Translations under genes and position numbers: made by a program
The notes under the pieces: generated by a model
What the model was told of the DNA's origin: nothing
What the model saw: the letters and a program-made list of their open reading frames with translations, nothing else
The model's database searches: none
Assembly: GCF_000730385.1 (NCBI RefSeq)
Contig: NZ_CP008849.1
Span: 3,596,001 to 3,660,000 of the forward strand
DNA length: 64,000 nt
Origin: Alteromonas australica
GTDB lineage: Bacteria > Pseudomonadota > Gammaproteobacteria > Enterobacterales > Alteromonadaceae
Direction: 5' to 3'
In this document: piece after piece, positions 44,776 through 52,037 of the stretch
Numbering within the stretch: the first letter of the stretch is position 1
How the letters are laid out: the number at the start of each line of letters is the position of its first letter

Positions 44776-45276
44776 ATGAAATTTTATTTTTACTTTATAC
44801 TTATAGTCACCGGTATTCATTCCACGTTTTCCTACGCTGAGGAGTTTGTCACCCGTTTTCCTGGTGAAGAAATGAACGCCTCTGGGCTAGGTAACTTTTC
44901 ACCCGTTCACTATGTGTTTAATGACGCAGGCGAATTAATATTTAAAGAAAAGGGACTGGCAAAAAATATTGTGAAGTACCTTGAAAAGCGACCGCCGATA
45001 GAAGACTCAAAAGAAGAAAAAGAAATGCTTACCCCCTTTATGCCAGAGGGGTATCAATACACAAGTGCTGAATACACCATTGTTTTGGTTCGCTTTGGTA
45101 ATTACGATGCATGCGCGCCTTGTCGGCAACACGAACAACGTATTAAGAAAATTCATGACACTCTTATCGACAAACAGATAAATTTTGTACAAGTTGTGTT
45201 CGAATCGAAAAAGGGTTCAACTATTATGGTTTCAGACAGTGAATTTAATGGCCTTATGGAGGACGGTAACGAATAA
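44776..45276 (+). CDS. Secreted thioredoxin-like protein with CAPC motif
   Basis: A 166-residue exported protein. MKFYFYFILIVTGIHSTFSYA is a signal peptide (cleavage near 21). The core has a beta strand TIVLVRFGNYDACAPCRQHEQRIKKIHDTL, with a CxxC (Cys113, Cys116) at the N-end of a helix, as in thioredoxin/TlpA folds. The N-terminal 90 residues are unlike standard thioredoxins. It lies 10 bases after the permease gene and is therefore part of the exporter operon. It may handle disulfides of the cysteine-rich peptide at 40229. Function is inferred from the context. Confidence 0.7.
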   Translation: MKFYFYFILIVTGIHSTFSYAEEFVTRFPGEEMNASGLGNFSPVHYVFNDAGELIFKEKGLAKNIVKYLEKRPPIEDSKEEKEMLTPFMPEGYQYTSAEYTIVLVRFGNYDACAPCRQHEQRIKKIHDTLIDKQINFVQVVFESKKGSTIMVSDSEFNGLMEDGNE

Positions 45277-45311
45277 TATGCTAAAGTTGCGGTAACAATT
45301 TACTGTGGACA

Positions 45312-45560
45312 ATGTCTATGTCAGAACAGCAACCAAACAACCCATTACACGGGCTTACCTTAGAAAAAATAGTGACTCAATTACACGACTATTACGGGTG
45401 GGAAGGCTTGTACTATAGAATAAAAATAAACTGTTTTAATAACGACCCTTCTATCAAATCATCGCTGAAGTTTCTTCGCAAAACCCAATGGGCAAGAGAC
45501 AAAGTAGAGCAGCTTTATATACAGACGTTCAGTAATAATGCTTCTAATGTTGACTCCTAG
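45312..45560 (+). CDS. VF530-type small DNA-binding-fold protein (DUF2132)
   Basis: An 82-residue protein. [54 protein letters not shown] fits the VF530/DUF2132 family throughout: a small conserved protein with a double-stranded DNA-binding fold proposed from a structure. The start may be either of two ATG codons (MSMSEQQ). It follows the thioredoxin-like gene by 35 bases, but since the family is scattered widely, it may not belong to the exporter operon in function. Confidence 0.85.
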   Translation: MSMSEQQPNNPLHGLTLEKIVTQLHDYYGWEGLYYRIKINCFNNDPSIKSSLKFLRKTQWARDKVEQLYIQTFSNNASNVDS

Positions 45561-45634
45561 TTACAACCATTTAAATATAAATAATGAAACCAGTGGCCAC
45601 AGAAAAACAAAGCTTGTTTGCGCCACTTTTGACG

Positions 45635-46975
45635 TTAGACAAATAAACCAATTACGAGTACGAGAAAAAGCCCAATAAACCCTATTAGGGTTGCCATACA
45701 CGTCCAAGACACAAACGTGTCTTTCACGGAAATATCAAAATAACGGTTTACGATCCAAAACCCCGTATCGTTCACGTGAGACATGGCCGTAGCCCCCGCC
45801 GCAATCGCAATGGTCATTAGGGCGAGTACTGAGGGTGAAAACGCCAACTCCTGCACGACAGGACCCATTAAACCTGCCGCCGTTAACATGGCCACCGTAG
45901 CCGAGCCTTGAATAATTCTTACCGAAATTGCGATGAGAAACCCCGCAGCCAAGGGTGGAAGCGGCGACAATGCGACAACATCGGCAAAGGCCTGTCCCGC
46001 TCCAGAGTCGATGAGCACTTGTTTAAACATGCCACCCGCGCCTGTTACCAGAATGACTAAGGCAACCGGCTCTAATCCTCTAGAAGCAATGTTTCTAATT
46101 TGTTCCCTTGATAGGCCTTGTTTCTTCCCTAGCACTTTAAAGCAGGCAATGGTTGCAATAGTAAGCGCAATGAAGGGATGACCAATAAATAGCAACGCCT
46201 CTTTCAAGACACCTTCGGAAAGCGTGAACTTTGCCAACGTACCCACCAGAATAGCCACGAGCGGAAATGTCAGTAGCGCCGCAACTGAACGAAAGCTGGG
46301 GAGCGCTTGTGGCTTTTTATGTGAAGCTTCAATGATATGGCTTGGAACCGGTACGTGCAGGCGTTTTGCTAAAAATGTCGCGTAAATTGGGCCGGCTAAA
46401 CAGGCACAAGGAACACCAACGACAAAGCCGAACAAAATGACTAAGCCAATATCCGCCCCTAAAATTGACGCCACCGCGACAGGCCCAGGTGTTGGAGGAA
46501 TAAAGGCGTGAGTAACAGCGAGTCCAGCGGTGAGTGGGATGCCATAATAAATAAGCGACTTTCCTGATTTCTTTGCTAACGAGTAAATAAGAGGCATTAA
46601 TATGATAAGCCCCACTTCAAAGAAAACGGGTATAGCAACAAGAAACCCCGTTAGCACAACCGCCCACTGGCTATTCTTATCACCAAATTTATTGTTGATA
46701 GTTTGCGAAAGCCTATCAATGCCGCCGGATTCTTCTAAGAACTGCCCGAACATAGCGCCAAGACCAACAATGGTCGCTACAAATCCCAGCGTATTGCCCA
46801 TACCTGATTGCATTGAAGCCAGCACGTCGGCCCCTCGCATTCCCGTACCAAGGCCGACAAATGCCGCTGCCACGAGGATCGCGATAAAAGCATGCACTTT
46901 TCTCACTACAACTAAATAGGTGAGAAGTACAATGCTGCAAATAGCGACAAAAAGAAGGGAGAAGGTATCGGTCAT
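45635..46975 (-). CDS. Gluconate:H+ symporter, GntP family
   Basis: A 446-residue permease with about twelve or more hydrophobic segments. Typical GntP/GntT blocks: GMGNTLGFVATIVGLGAMFGQFLEESGG, FFEVGLIILMPLIYSLAKKSGKSLIYYGIPLTAGLAVTHAFIPPTPGP, GAGGMFKQVLIDSGAGQAFAD and ATAMSHVNDTGFWIVNRYF. It imports gluconate or a related sugar acid. It is divergent from gntK across a 260-base regulatory region, and gntR is in the same block, so it is part of a gluconate regulon. Confidence 0.93.
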   Translation of the reverse strand: MTDTFSLLFVAICSIVLLTYLVVVRKVHAFIAILVAAAFVGLGTGMRGADVLASMQSGMGNTLGFVATIVGLGAMFGQFLEESGGIDRLSQTINNKFGDKNSQWAVVLTGFLVAIPVFFEVGLIILMPLIYSLAKKSGKSLIYYGIPLTAGLAVTHAFIPPTPGPVAVASILGADIGLVILFGFVVGVPCACLAGPIYATFLAKRLHVPVPSHIIEASHKKPQALPSFRSVAALLTFPLVAILVGTLAKFTLSEGVLKEALLFIGHPFIALTIATIACFKVLGKKQGLSREQIRNIASRGLEPVALVILVTGAGGMFKQVLIDSGAGQAFADVVALSPLPPLAAGFLIAISVRIIQGSATVAMLTAAGLMGPVVQELAFSPSVLALMTIAIAAGATAMSHVNDTGFWIVNRYFDISVKDTFVSWTCMATLIGFIGLFLVLVIGLFV

Positions 46976-46998
46976 ATGTGCTCTCTGGTACCTGTTAG

Positions 46999-47009
46999 TG
47001 ACAATGTCA
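46999..47009. promoter_or_regulatory. Perfect inverted repeat upstream of the gluconate permease
   Basis: TGACA-A-TGTCA, a perfect 5-1-5 inverted repeat about 25 bases before the permease ATG on the minus strand. Position fits a repressor operator covering the permease leader. Its protein is not known; the adjacent LacI-type regulator is a candidate. Confidence 0.35.
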
Positions 47010-47135
47010 TCATGTTGACCCTGCCATAATGTGGGAATTGCTCACTATCTTTAAGAGCTAAGTTGATAAGCCCCGTCGATGTTAAATAGTTATTAACTCA
47101 AGAAAACTTTTTAGTAACATTATTATAATCACCCC

Positions 47136-47164
47136 TTGAACGCAACCGGTTTCCAAACTAATAT
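47136..47164 (+). promoter_or_regulatory. gntK promoter with AACCGGTT operator in the spacer
   Basis: TTGAAC (-35, 47136-47141) and TAATAT (-10, 47159-47164) with a perfect 17-base spacer. The spacer contains the palindrome AACCGGTT (47144-47151), whose central CCGG resembles the core of E. coli GntR operators (ACCGGT). Binding there would block RNA polymerase. The promoter is directly upstream of gntK. Confidence 0.6.
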
Positions 47165-47186
47165 TCATCAATAAAATGGAGACAAA

Positions 47187-47201
47187 ATGACTCACTCCTG
47201 A
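47187..47201 (+). other. Four-codon leader ORF in the gntK 5' region
   Basis: ATG ACT CAC TCC TGA with GGAG five bases upstream. The gntK start itself has a poor ribosome-binding site. The downstream repeat CTCCTGA-tcta-CTCCTGA could pair with GGAG. It may be a leader peptide or chance. Confidence 0.25.
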
Positions 47202-47235
47202 TCTACTCCTGAACTGTAATGTGAGAAATAAATTT

Positions 47236-47754
47236 ATGACCCACCGCCATGTATTTTTCGTTTCGGGAGTTTCAGGGACGGGAAAATCGACACTGAGCCA
47301 GCATTTAGCCGAACGTTTTGACATGCCTTTCGAGGAAGGAGATCGTTACCACAGCGAGGCCAACGTAGAAAAAATGTCTTCCGGTATACCACTGCAAGAT
47401 GCCGACAGATGGGAATGGTTAGTTACGTTGAACATGATTGCCAAGCAACACATTCTCGCCGACCGGAACGTGGTTATAAGCTGTTCAGCGCTTCGCTCAG
47501 CCTATCGTGACGTGCTGACTAAAGACATCGCTTCCCACTGCCACTTTATTTATCTTCATGCTTCACAGTCCGTGCTAAGTGAGCGATTAAAACAACGGGA
47601 GCATTTTTTTAACGGTGATGCTATGCTCGAGAGTCAGTTTGCAGCCTTAGAGCTTCCTTCTAAAGAAAACGCATTCATTATTGATGTGACGCAGTCGCTC
47701 GAGTGTGTATCTAAACAAGCGGAAGACTTTATTCGCCCTTTGGTATCGATGTAA
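47236..47754 (+). CDS. gntK: Gluconokinase GntK
   Basis: A 172-residue P-loop kinase that phosphorylates gluconate to 6-phosphogluconate for the Entner-Doudoroff or pentose-phosphate route. FVSGVSGTGKST is Walker A; EEGDRYHSEANVEKMSSGIPLQDADRWEWL is the GntK substrate region; VISCSALRSAYRDVL and HASQSVLSERLKQREHFF follow. Start ATG 47236 is used (MTHRHV...), since the upstream GTG has no ribosome-binding site. It is followed by gntR in the same direction. Confidence 0.92.
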   Translation: MTHRHVFFVSGVSGTGKSTLSQHLAERFDMPFEEGDRYHSEANVEKMSSGIPLQDADRWEWLVTLNMIAKQHILADRNVVISCSALRSAYRDVLTKDIASHCHFIYLHASQSVLSERLKQREHFFNGDAMLESQFAALELPSKENAFIIDVTQSLECVSKQAEDFIRPLVSM

Positions 47755-47755
47755 G

Positions 47756-47788
47756 ACCCGCGACATTAACACTCCTGCCCGCGCGGGT
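47756..47788 (+). other. Intercistronic hairpin between gntK and gntR
   Basis: ACCCGCG pairs with CGCGGGT across a 19-base loop, between the two coding regions. No T tract follows, so it is more likely an mRNA processing or stability element than a terminator. Confidence 0.35.
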
Positions 47789-47822
47789 TATCGAAACTAG
47801 CAGAACGTTAAAAGATTAAAGA

Positions 47823-48830
47823 ATGAATAAGGTAAAAAAGTCACGCACGAAGATATCAGACGTAGCCAATCACCTTGGGGTCCACAAAACTACTGTTTCC
47901 CGTGCGCTTAATAACGCCAGTGGCGTCTCAAAATCACTCGCCAATAAGATTAAAAAGGCTGCTCGAGAGCTAAACTATATTCCGAACCGCGCCGCTCAAT
48001 CGCTCTGCTCCGACAATAATAGAACCATTGCGTTATTGCTTCCGTCTTTTGGCAACAATGTGTTTAACGATGTGATGTTAGGCGTGAAGGCCGTTGCCGA
48101 TAAATCAAATTATGCACTTATGATTGGTGATTCGACCTATACCGAGCTTGGGGAAGAGCGCACTGTCGAGTCTTATATTCAGCAGAACGTGAGTGGCTTC
48201 ATTCTTACATCGACGCGTCATACTGCAGAAACGCGAAAAATGCTGTTAGCCACAGGGACACCTGTCGCCGAAATAATGGATATTTCTAGCGAGCCTTTTG
48301 ATATTAACTATGGGGTTAATAACGCATTAGCAGCACAATCCATGACCCAACATCTCATCGACAAAGGGCGCCGCAATATTGCTTTTTGCTCATTGTTTTT
48401 AGATTGGCGAGCAATATTGCGAAAACAGGGGTGGGAATCCGCGCTTAACAGTGCAGGGCTATCTGCCGAGCGATATCTCTCCTCTAGAGCTGATGCCTCA
48501 TTTCAAGCTGGCGCAGAGCTGCTCGCAGAAACGTTACATAAATGGCCCGATACTGATGCGCTATTTTTTGTGAGTGATGAGCTTGCTGCCGGCGCGGTAA
48601 TGGAATGCAATAGGCGAGGTATCAAGCCCGGCAAGGATATCGATATCTGCGGTTTCAACAACCTGAGTTTTTCACGTTCAATTTACCCTGCCCTAACAAC
48701 AGTTTCAGTCCCACGCCGTGAAATGGCGGAAATGGCAACCGAATCATTGATAGCGCTAATTGAAGGCGAAGACGTTGAACAAGCGAGCCAAGTTTTACCC
48801 TTTGAGCTTAAAATACGGGAAACCGCTTAG
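47823..48830 (+). CDS. gntR: LacI-family gluconate utilisation regulator GntR
   Basis: A 335-residue LacI/GalR-type repressor. The N-terminal helix-turn-helix (KISDVANHLGVHKTTVSRALNNASGVSKSLANKI, about 10-43) is complete, with the hinge ELNYIPNRAAQSL. The effector domain has TIALLLPSFGNNVFNDVMLGV and DALFFVSDELAAGAVMECNRRGIKPGKDIDICGFNN. Together with gntK and the gluconate permease it is best called GntR, which releases its operators upon binding gluconate. Likely targets are the palindromes at 47144 and 46999. Confidence 0.88.
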   Translation: MNKVKKSRTKISDVANHLGVHKTTVSRALNNASGVSKSLANKIKKAARELNYIPNRAAQSLCSDNNRTIALLLPSFGNNVFNDVMLGVKAVADKSNYALMIGDSTYTELGEERTVESYIQQNVSGFILTSTRHTAETRKMLLATGTPVAEIMDISSEPFDINYGVNNALAAQSMTQHLIDKGRRNIAFCSLFLDWRAILRKQGWESALNSAGLSAERYLSSRADASFQAGAELLAETLHKWPDTDALFFVSDELAAGAVMECNRRGIKPGKDIDICGFNNLSFSRSIYPALTTVSVPRREMAEMATESLIALIEGEDVEQASQVLPFELKIRETA

Positions 48831-48912
48831 TAGACATCTGGCAGATTCGGCACTTAGAATCGGTGCACTTTAATCTGGTGCCCAAAGACCCAGTGATAGT
48901 GCCATTTTAAGT

Positions 48913-48950
48913 AAATGGCAGGGCAGTAAAGAAGACTCCCCTGCCCATTT
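48913..48950. terminator. Hairpin between convergent gntR and MBL genes
   Basis: AAATGG-CAGGG pairs with CCCTG-CCcATTT with a one-base bulge, followed by an AT-rich stretch on the plus strand. It is the only terminator-like structure between these two convergent genes. Confidence 0.5.
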
Positions 48951-48976
48951 ATTCAATATTAAAAGCAGCGTTGTTT

Positions 48977-49867
48977 TTAAGCATCGGTATAGAGTGTAGT
49001 TATCCACTTCTCTTCGGTAATAAAATTCCAGCTCCAATCTGCCCATTTTTCCTCAAGGCCTAGGGCTTTGACTTCATCGAGGGTTTTACCTTCCTGTTTT
49101 AGCGCTTTAACATAGTTGAAAGTCTCGTCTATCATTGCGAGAAAACGCTTATATTCCGCTTTATAGCTAAGTTTACCGTGGCCAGGGATAATAACGGTGT
49201 CATCGTCAATTTTTTTAAGTAATTGCGTTACCGATTCCATGTAGCCTTCTACATTACCGCCGGCACCTTGGTCGATGTAAGGAAACATGCCGTTGAAAAA
49301 CAAATCACCGGTATGCATTACATTAGGCTGTTCAAACCACACTACGCTATCACCGTCGGTATGCCCAACTTCTAAGTGCATAACGTGAAGGGTTTCGCCA
49401 TTAAAGTGTATTTTAATGCCGTCTTCATAGGTGATAGCAGGCAAAGCTTCGGGCTTCACTTTTTCATCATTAGCCAAACGAATTCGCACATTCTCGTGCG
49501 CTAAAATAGTGGCGCCTTTGTGGCTGTGAAAAAACGCATTGGAGCCAGTATGATCGCCATGATAATGGGTATTGATCACATACTTAGGCGCATTATTTCC
49601 CAACTGGCCTAGTTGCGCGGCAATTTTTTCTGCCAGTGGCGCAAACTGATCATCAATAATCAATATACCATCGTCGCCTGCCGATACTCCAATGTTGCCG
49701 CCCATTCCCGTTAACATGTGCACCGAGCCTTTAATCGCTGTGGCTTTCACTTCTACATCAGCAAATTGGTCTTGCGCTACTGCTGTGTTAACGGCTGAGA
49801 ATGCAAATGGGACAATGGCGAACAACGCAGCCATGACCATGTTTTTAGAACGTGGGACAGTGTTCAT
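48977..49867 (-). CDS. Exported MBL-fold metallohydrolase
   Basis: A 296-residue periplasmic metallo-beta-lactamase-fold hydrolase. Signal peptide about 8-31 (ends NTAVA). THYHGDHTGSNAF gives the HxHxDH zinc motif (about 101-106); EVGHTDGDSVVWF holds a third His, and IPGHG a fourth. The layout is close to the quinoprotein-associated or B3-like group, annotated simply as MBL-fold. The reaction is unknown. It is convergent with gntR and does not share an operon with it. Confidence 0.87.
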   Translation of the reverse strand: MNTVPRSKNMVMAALFAIVPFAFSAVNTAVAQDQFADVEVKATAIKGSVHMLTGMGGNIGVSAGDDGILIIDDQFAPLAEKIAAQLGQLGNNAPKYVINTHYHGDHTGSNAFFHSHKGATILAHENVRIRLANDEKVKPEALPAITYEDGIKIHFNGETLHVMHLEVGHTDGDSVVWFEQPNVMHTGDLFFNGMFPYIDQGAGGNVEGYMESVTQLLKKIDDDTVIIPGHGKLSYKAEYKRFLAMIDETFNYVKALKQEGKTLDEVKALGLEEKWADWSWNFITEEKWITTLYTDA

Positions 49868-49931
49868 TATTATTTCCTTGTGTAGGGCTTGTTTGAATCA
49901 AGACCAGTTTCACTATGGGTTAATTTCACTA

Positions 49932-50180
49932 TTAGATCATTTTTTCATCATCAGGTATTGCGCCCACATATTCAAAGCGAAGTTGGGCAATACCGTCTTG
50001 TTCTACTGTATCAAAGAACATTTCTAGAGGGCGAACCCATAACGCCTTTTCCCCATAACAAGGTCGATACACAACCAGCTTAGTTTCATCTTCTGAATGG
50101 GTAGCCACTTCATACACGTCATACAAGCTGCCTTTGTAGTGCTTGTAACGACCGGGGGTTTTAAGTTGTTTGGTATTCAT
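49932..50180 (-). CDS. DUF1653 protein
   Basis: An 82-residue protein of DUF1653: GRYKHYKGSLYDVYEVATHSEDETKLVVYRPCYGEKALWVRPLEMFFD is the complete family pattern. Function unknown. Start ATG 50180 is favoured by AAGGGA just upstream; the frame is open further 17 codons to 50231 but those residues are unlike the family. Its 5' end lies 58 bases downstream of the dinB stop, so the two may be one transcript. Confidence 0.88.
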   Translation of the reverse strand: MNTKQLKTPGRYKHYKGSLYDVYEVATHSEDETKLVVYRPCYGEKALWVRPLEMFFDTVEQDGIAQLRFEYVGAIPDDEKMI

Positions 50181-50238
50181 ATTATCCCTTGAAAGGAAGC
50201 GCTTTAAAAATAACAAGTATACGTGTAACACAGCCTAA

Positions 50239-51312
50239 TTAAACGTCTTCGAAAGGCAAAATAAGCTGCTGGGTGCTTTGGTTGACTGCTAGCCCTATGT
50301 GCAAGCCTACCAAACGAATGCCTCGGCCTTTTGCGCGCTCAAAGGCCTCTTCCATTAGGGTATGGAAATAATTTTCATCCAACGCCCCATAACGATGTTC
50401 AACCGTGGTTAGCTGGAAGTCATTGAACTTAAGCTTCACGCCCTGCGTGCGAATGCGTACCGGTTTGCCCGTTCGCTTTTTGTGATTATCCATTCGCTCT
50501 TGAAGCTTTTCAAACAAGTGGGGCAAGAAGTCGATGCACTGCTCGAAGGTATGTATGTCTTCATTTAACGTGCGCTCCACGCCGATAGACTTGCGCTCAC
50601 GTGATACCGACAGTTCACGCTCGTCTATGCCGTGAGCACGTTCCCACAACACGCTACCGAATTTTCCAAGCTCTTTTTGAATGCGCTCGAAAGGGTATTG
50701 CCTAACGTCATTGCAAGTATTCAACCCCATGCGCTGCAGCTTTTGCATGGTGACTTTGCCCACGCCCGGAATTTTTTTGAGGGGCATTTCTCGTACGTAT
50801 GTGTCTAGCTTATCTGGCGTGATCACGCAGATGCCGTCGGGTTTGTTTTCGTCACTGGCCACTTTTGCCACAAACTTGCAGGGGGCCACGCCGGCGGAAG
50901 CAGTAAGACCTAATTCGTTTTGAATACGCGCGCGTATCTCTTCGGCAATTAACGTAGCACTGCCCCCACAAAACTCACTGTTGGTAACATCTAGGTAAGC
51001 TTCGTCTAATGATAAGGGCTCAATAAGGTCAGTATAGTCAGCAAAAATCTTACGTATTTTTTGCGACTCAGCGGCATACACCTCCATGCGCCCTTTCACT
51101 AAAGTAAGATTGGGGCACAACTTTAACGCATACGCGGTAGCCATGGCCGAACGTACACCAAATTTGCGGGCGGGATAATTACAGGTAGAGATAACCCCAC
51201 GACGGTCGGCACTGCCACCAATGGCAATGGGAATATCACGCAAGGCAGGGTTGTCGCGCATTTCAACTGCGGCGTAAAAACAATCCATGTCGACGTGGAT
51301 AATTTTTCGCAT
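50239..51312 (-). CDS. dinB: DNA polymerase IV (DinB)
   Basis: A 357-residue Y-family translesion DNA polymerase. [12 protein letters not shown] holds Asp8 as first metal ligand and the adjacent steric-gate Phe; [12 protein letters not shown] holds the acidic pair. Then [23 protein letters not shown] and [12 protein letters not shown] (a helix-hairpin-helix in the thumb). The C-terminus [10 protein letters not shown] ends with a QLILPF beta-clamp binding motif. Length is typical. A LexA-type box is upstream, so SOS control is expected. Confidence 0.96.
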   Translation of the reverse strand: MRKIIHVDMDCFYAAVEMRDNPALRDIPIAIGGSADRRGVISTCNYPARKFGVRSAMATAYALKLCPNLTLVKGRMEVYAAESQKIRKIFADYTDLIEPLSLDEAYLDVTNSEFCGGSATLIAEEIRARIQNELGLTASAGVAPCKFVAKVASDENKPDGICVITPDKLDTYVREMPLKKIPGVGKVTMQKLQRMGLNTCNDVRQYPFERIQKELGKFGSVLWERAHGIDERELSVSRERKSIGVERTLNEDIHTFEQCIDFLPHLFEKLQERMDNHKKRTGKPVRIRTQGVKLKFNDFQLTTVEHRYGALDENYFHTLMEEAFERAKGRGIRLVGLHIGLAVNQSTQQLILPFEDV

Positions 51313-51346
51313 TGTCCGCCTTCATTCTTTAGCTTTAAACGTAAAA

Positions 51347-51362
51347 CTGTACAAAAAGACAG
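51347..51362. promoter_or_regulatory. LexA box upstream of dinB
   Basis: CTGT-N8-ACAG (CTGTACAAAAAGACAG), a complete match to the proteobacterial CTGTN8ACAG consensus, 35-50 bases before the dinB start, where it would cover the promoter. Confidence 0.8.
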
Positions 51363-51413
51363 TATATTACTAATAACGTTGAATTACACTATCTCCTTGT
51401 GGACTCTAGATAG

Positions 51414-51549
51414 AATTAAACGCTCACACACATAATTAACGTCTTTATGAAAAGTACAAATAATGCAAATTAAACGCTAATTAGCGCTCAATTAAATTAA
51501 GGCATAATTGAGAGTGTAAAACGATTGAGCTATATTGTAAGTAACTTAC
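51414..51549. repeat. Repeat and palindrome array upstream of the parDE scar
   Basis: AATTAAACGCT occurs at 51414 and 51468 as an 11-base direct repeat; an inverted imperfect copy AGCGCTCAATT lies at 51483. CGCTAATTAGCG (51475-51486) is a perfect 12-base palindrome and GTAAGT-A-ACTTAC (51537-51549) a perfect inverted repeat 17 bases before the remnant parD start. They look like the autoregulatory operators of a toxin-antitoxin operon. Confidence 0.5.
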
Positions 51550-51565
51550 ATACAGAATTTATCAA

Positions 51566-51692
51566 ATGGCTCGAACAATCACATTTCAACCAAGTAAATA
51601 AGCACGTTATCGTTTTTAGAAAGTTCAAACATGGTATGAGAATTAGTAGGGTCCTTCATCAATCAATGGACATTATTCGGCAGCTTCAATAA
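51566..51692 (+). pseudogene. Deletion scar of a ParD-ParE toxin-antitoxin pair
   Basis: ATG 51566 reads MARTITFQPSK then stops, which is the N-terminus of ParD-type antitoxins. In another frame, ending at 51692, the sequence reads VIVFRKFKHGMRISRVLHQSMD then IIRQLQ, the C-terminus of ParE toxins (RVLHQSMD is the hallmark). The rest of ParD and most of ParE are missing, so an internal deletion joined the two ends. Neither piece can function. Confidence 0.7.
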
Positions 51693-51731
51693 GCCTCAAC
51701 ATTAAAGAACTTATAGATATACTCACCAACA

Positions 51732-51766
51732 AAAAGCGCTGTCGATGAGTATCAAACAGCGCTTTT
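51732..51766. terminator. Bidirectional rho-independent terminator
   Basis: AAAAGCGCTGT / ACAGCGCTTTT perfect stem of 11 bases with a 13-base loop. Ends the apbE-nqrM transcript on the minus strand; also placed after the parDE scar on the plus strand. Confidence 0.85.
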
Positions 51767-51794
51767 AGATCTTAAGCCAACGAAAGGCGAAGCA

Positions 51795-52028
51795 TTACAA
51801 AATTTGGTTTTGCTTCCACTCGTTTAGCTTTTTCTGGCGGGCTTCTTCTTTTTCCATACGCGACTTTTTGCGGTCACACGGTTCTGGACAGTCGCAGGCT
51901 TTTTCAATCCCTAGCGCACCTAGGCCACCACAACTACCAGAAATAGATTTTCTTTGAACTAGGTAGCCCACAGCCATGGCTAATACCATCACTAAAAAGA
52001 AACCAAAGGCAAGAATAAATGTAGACAT
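51795..52028 (-). CDS. nqrM: Na+-NQR maturation protein NqrM
   Basis: A 77-residue membrane-anchored protein with one helix at about 3-24, then a cysteine-rich segment (SCGGLGALGIEKACDCPEPC) and a charged tail. NqrM (formerly DUF539) is needed to assemble the iron centre between NqrD and NqrE. The four conserved cysteines are all present. It is 9 bases downstream of apbE, so both maturation factors are in one transcript next to the nqr operon. Confidence 0.94.
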   Translation of the reverse strand: MSTFILAFGFFLVMVLAMAVGYLVQRKSISGSCGGLGALGIEKACDCPEPCDRKKSRMEKEEARQKKLNEWKQNQIL

Positions 52029-52037
52029 CGCTACCCC

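Noticed and set aside
45312-45560. VF530-type gene as part of the peptide export system
   Set aside because: The family is widely distributed in proteobacteria in unrelated contexts; adjacency alone is weak evidence.
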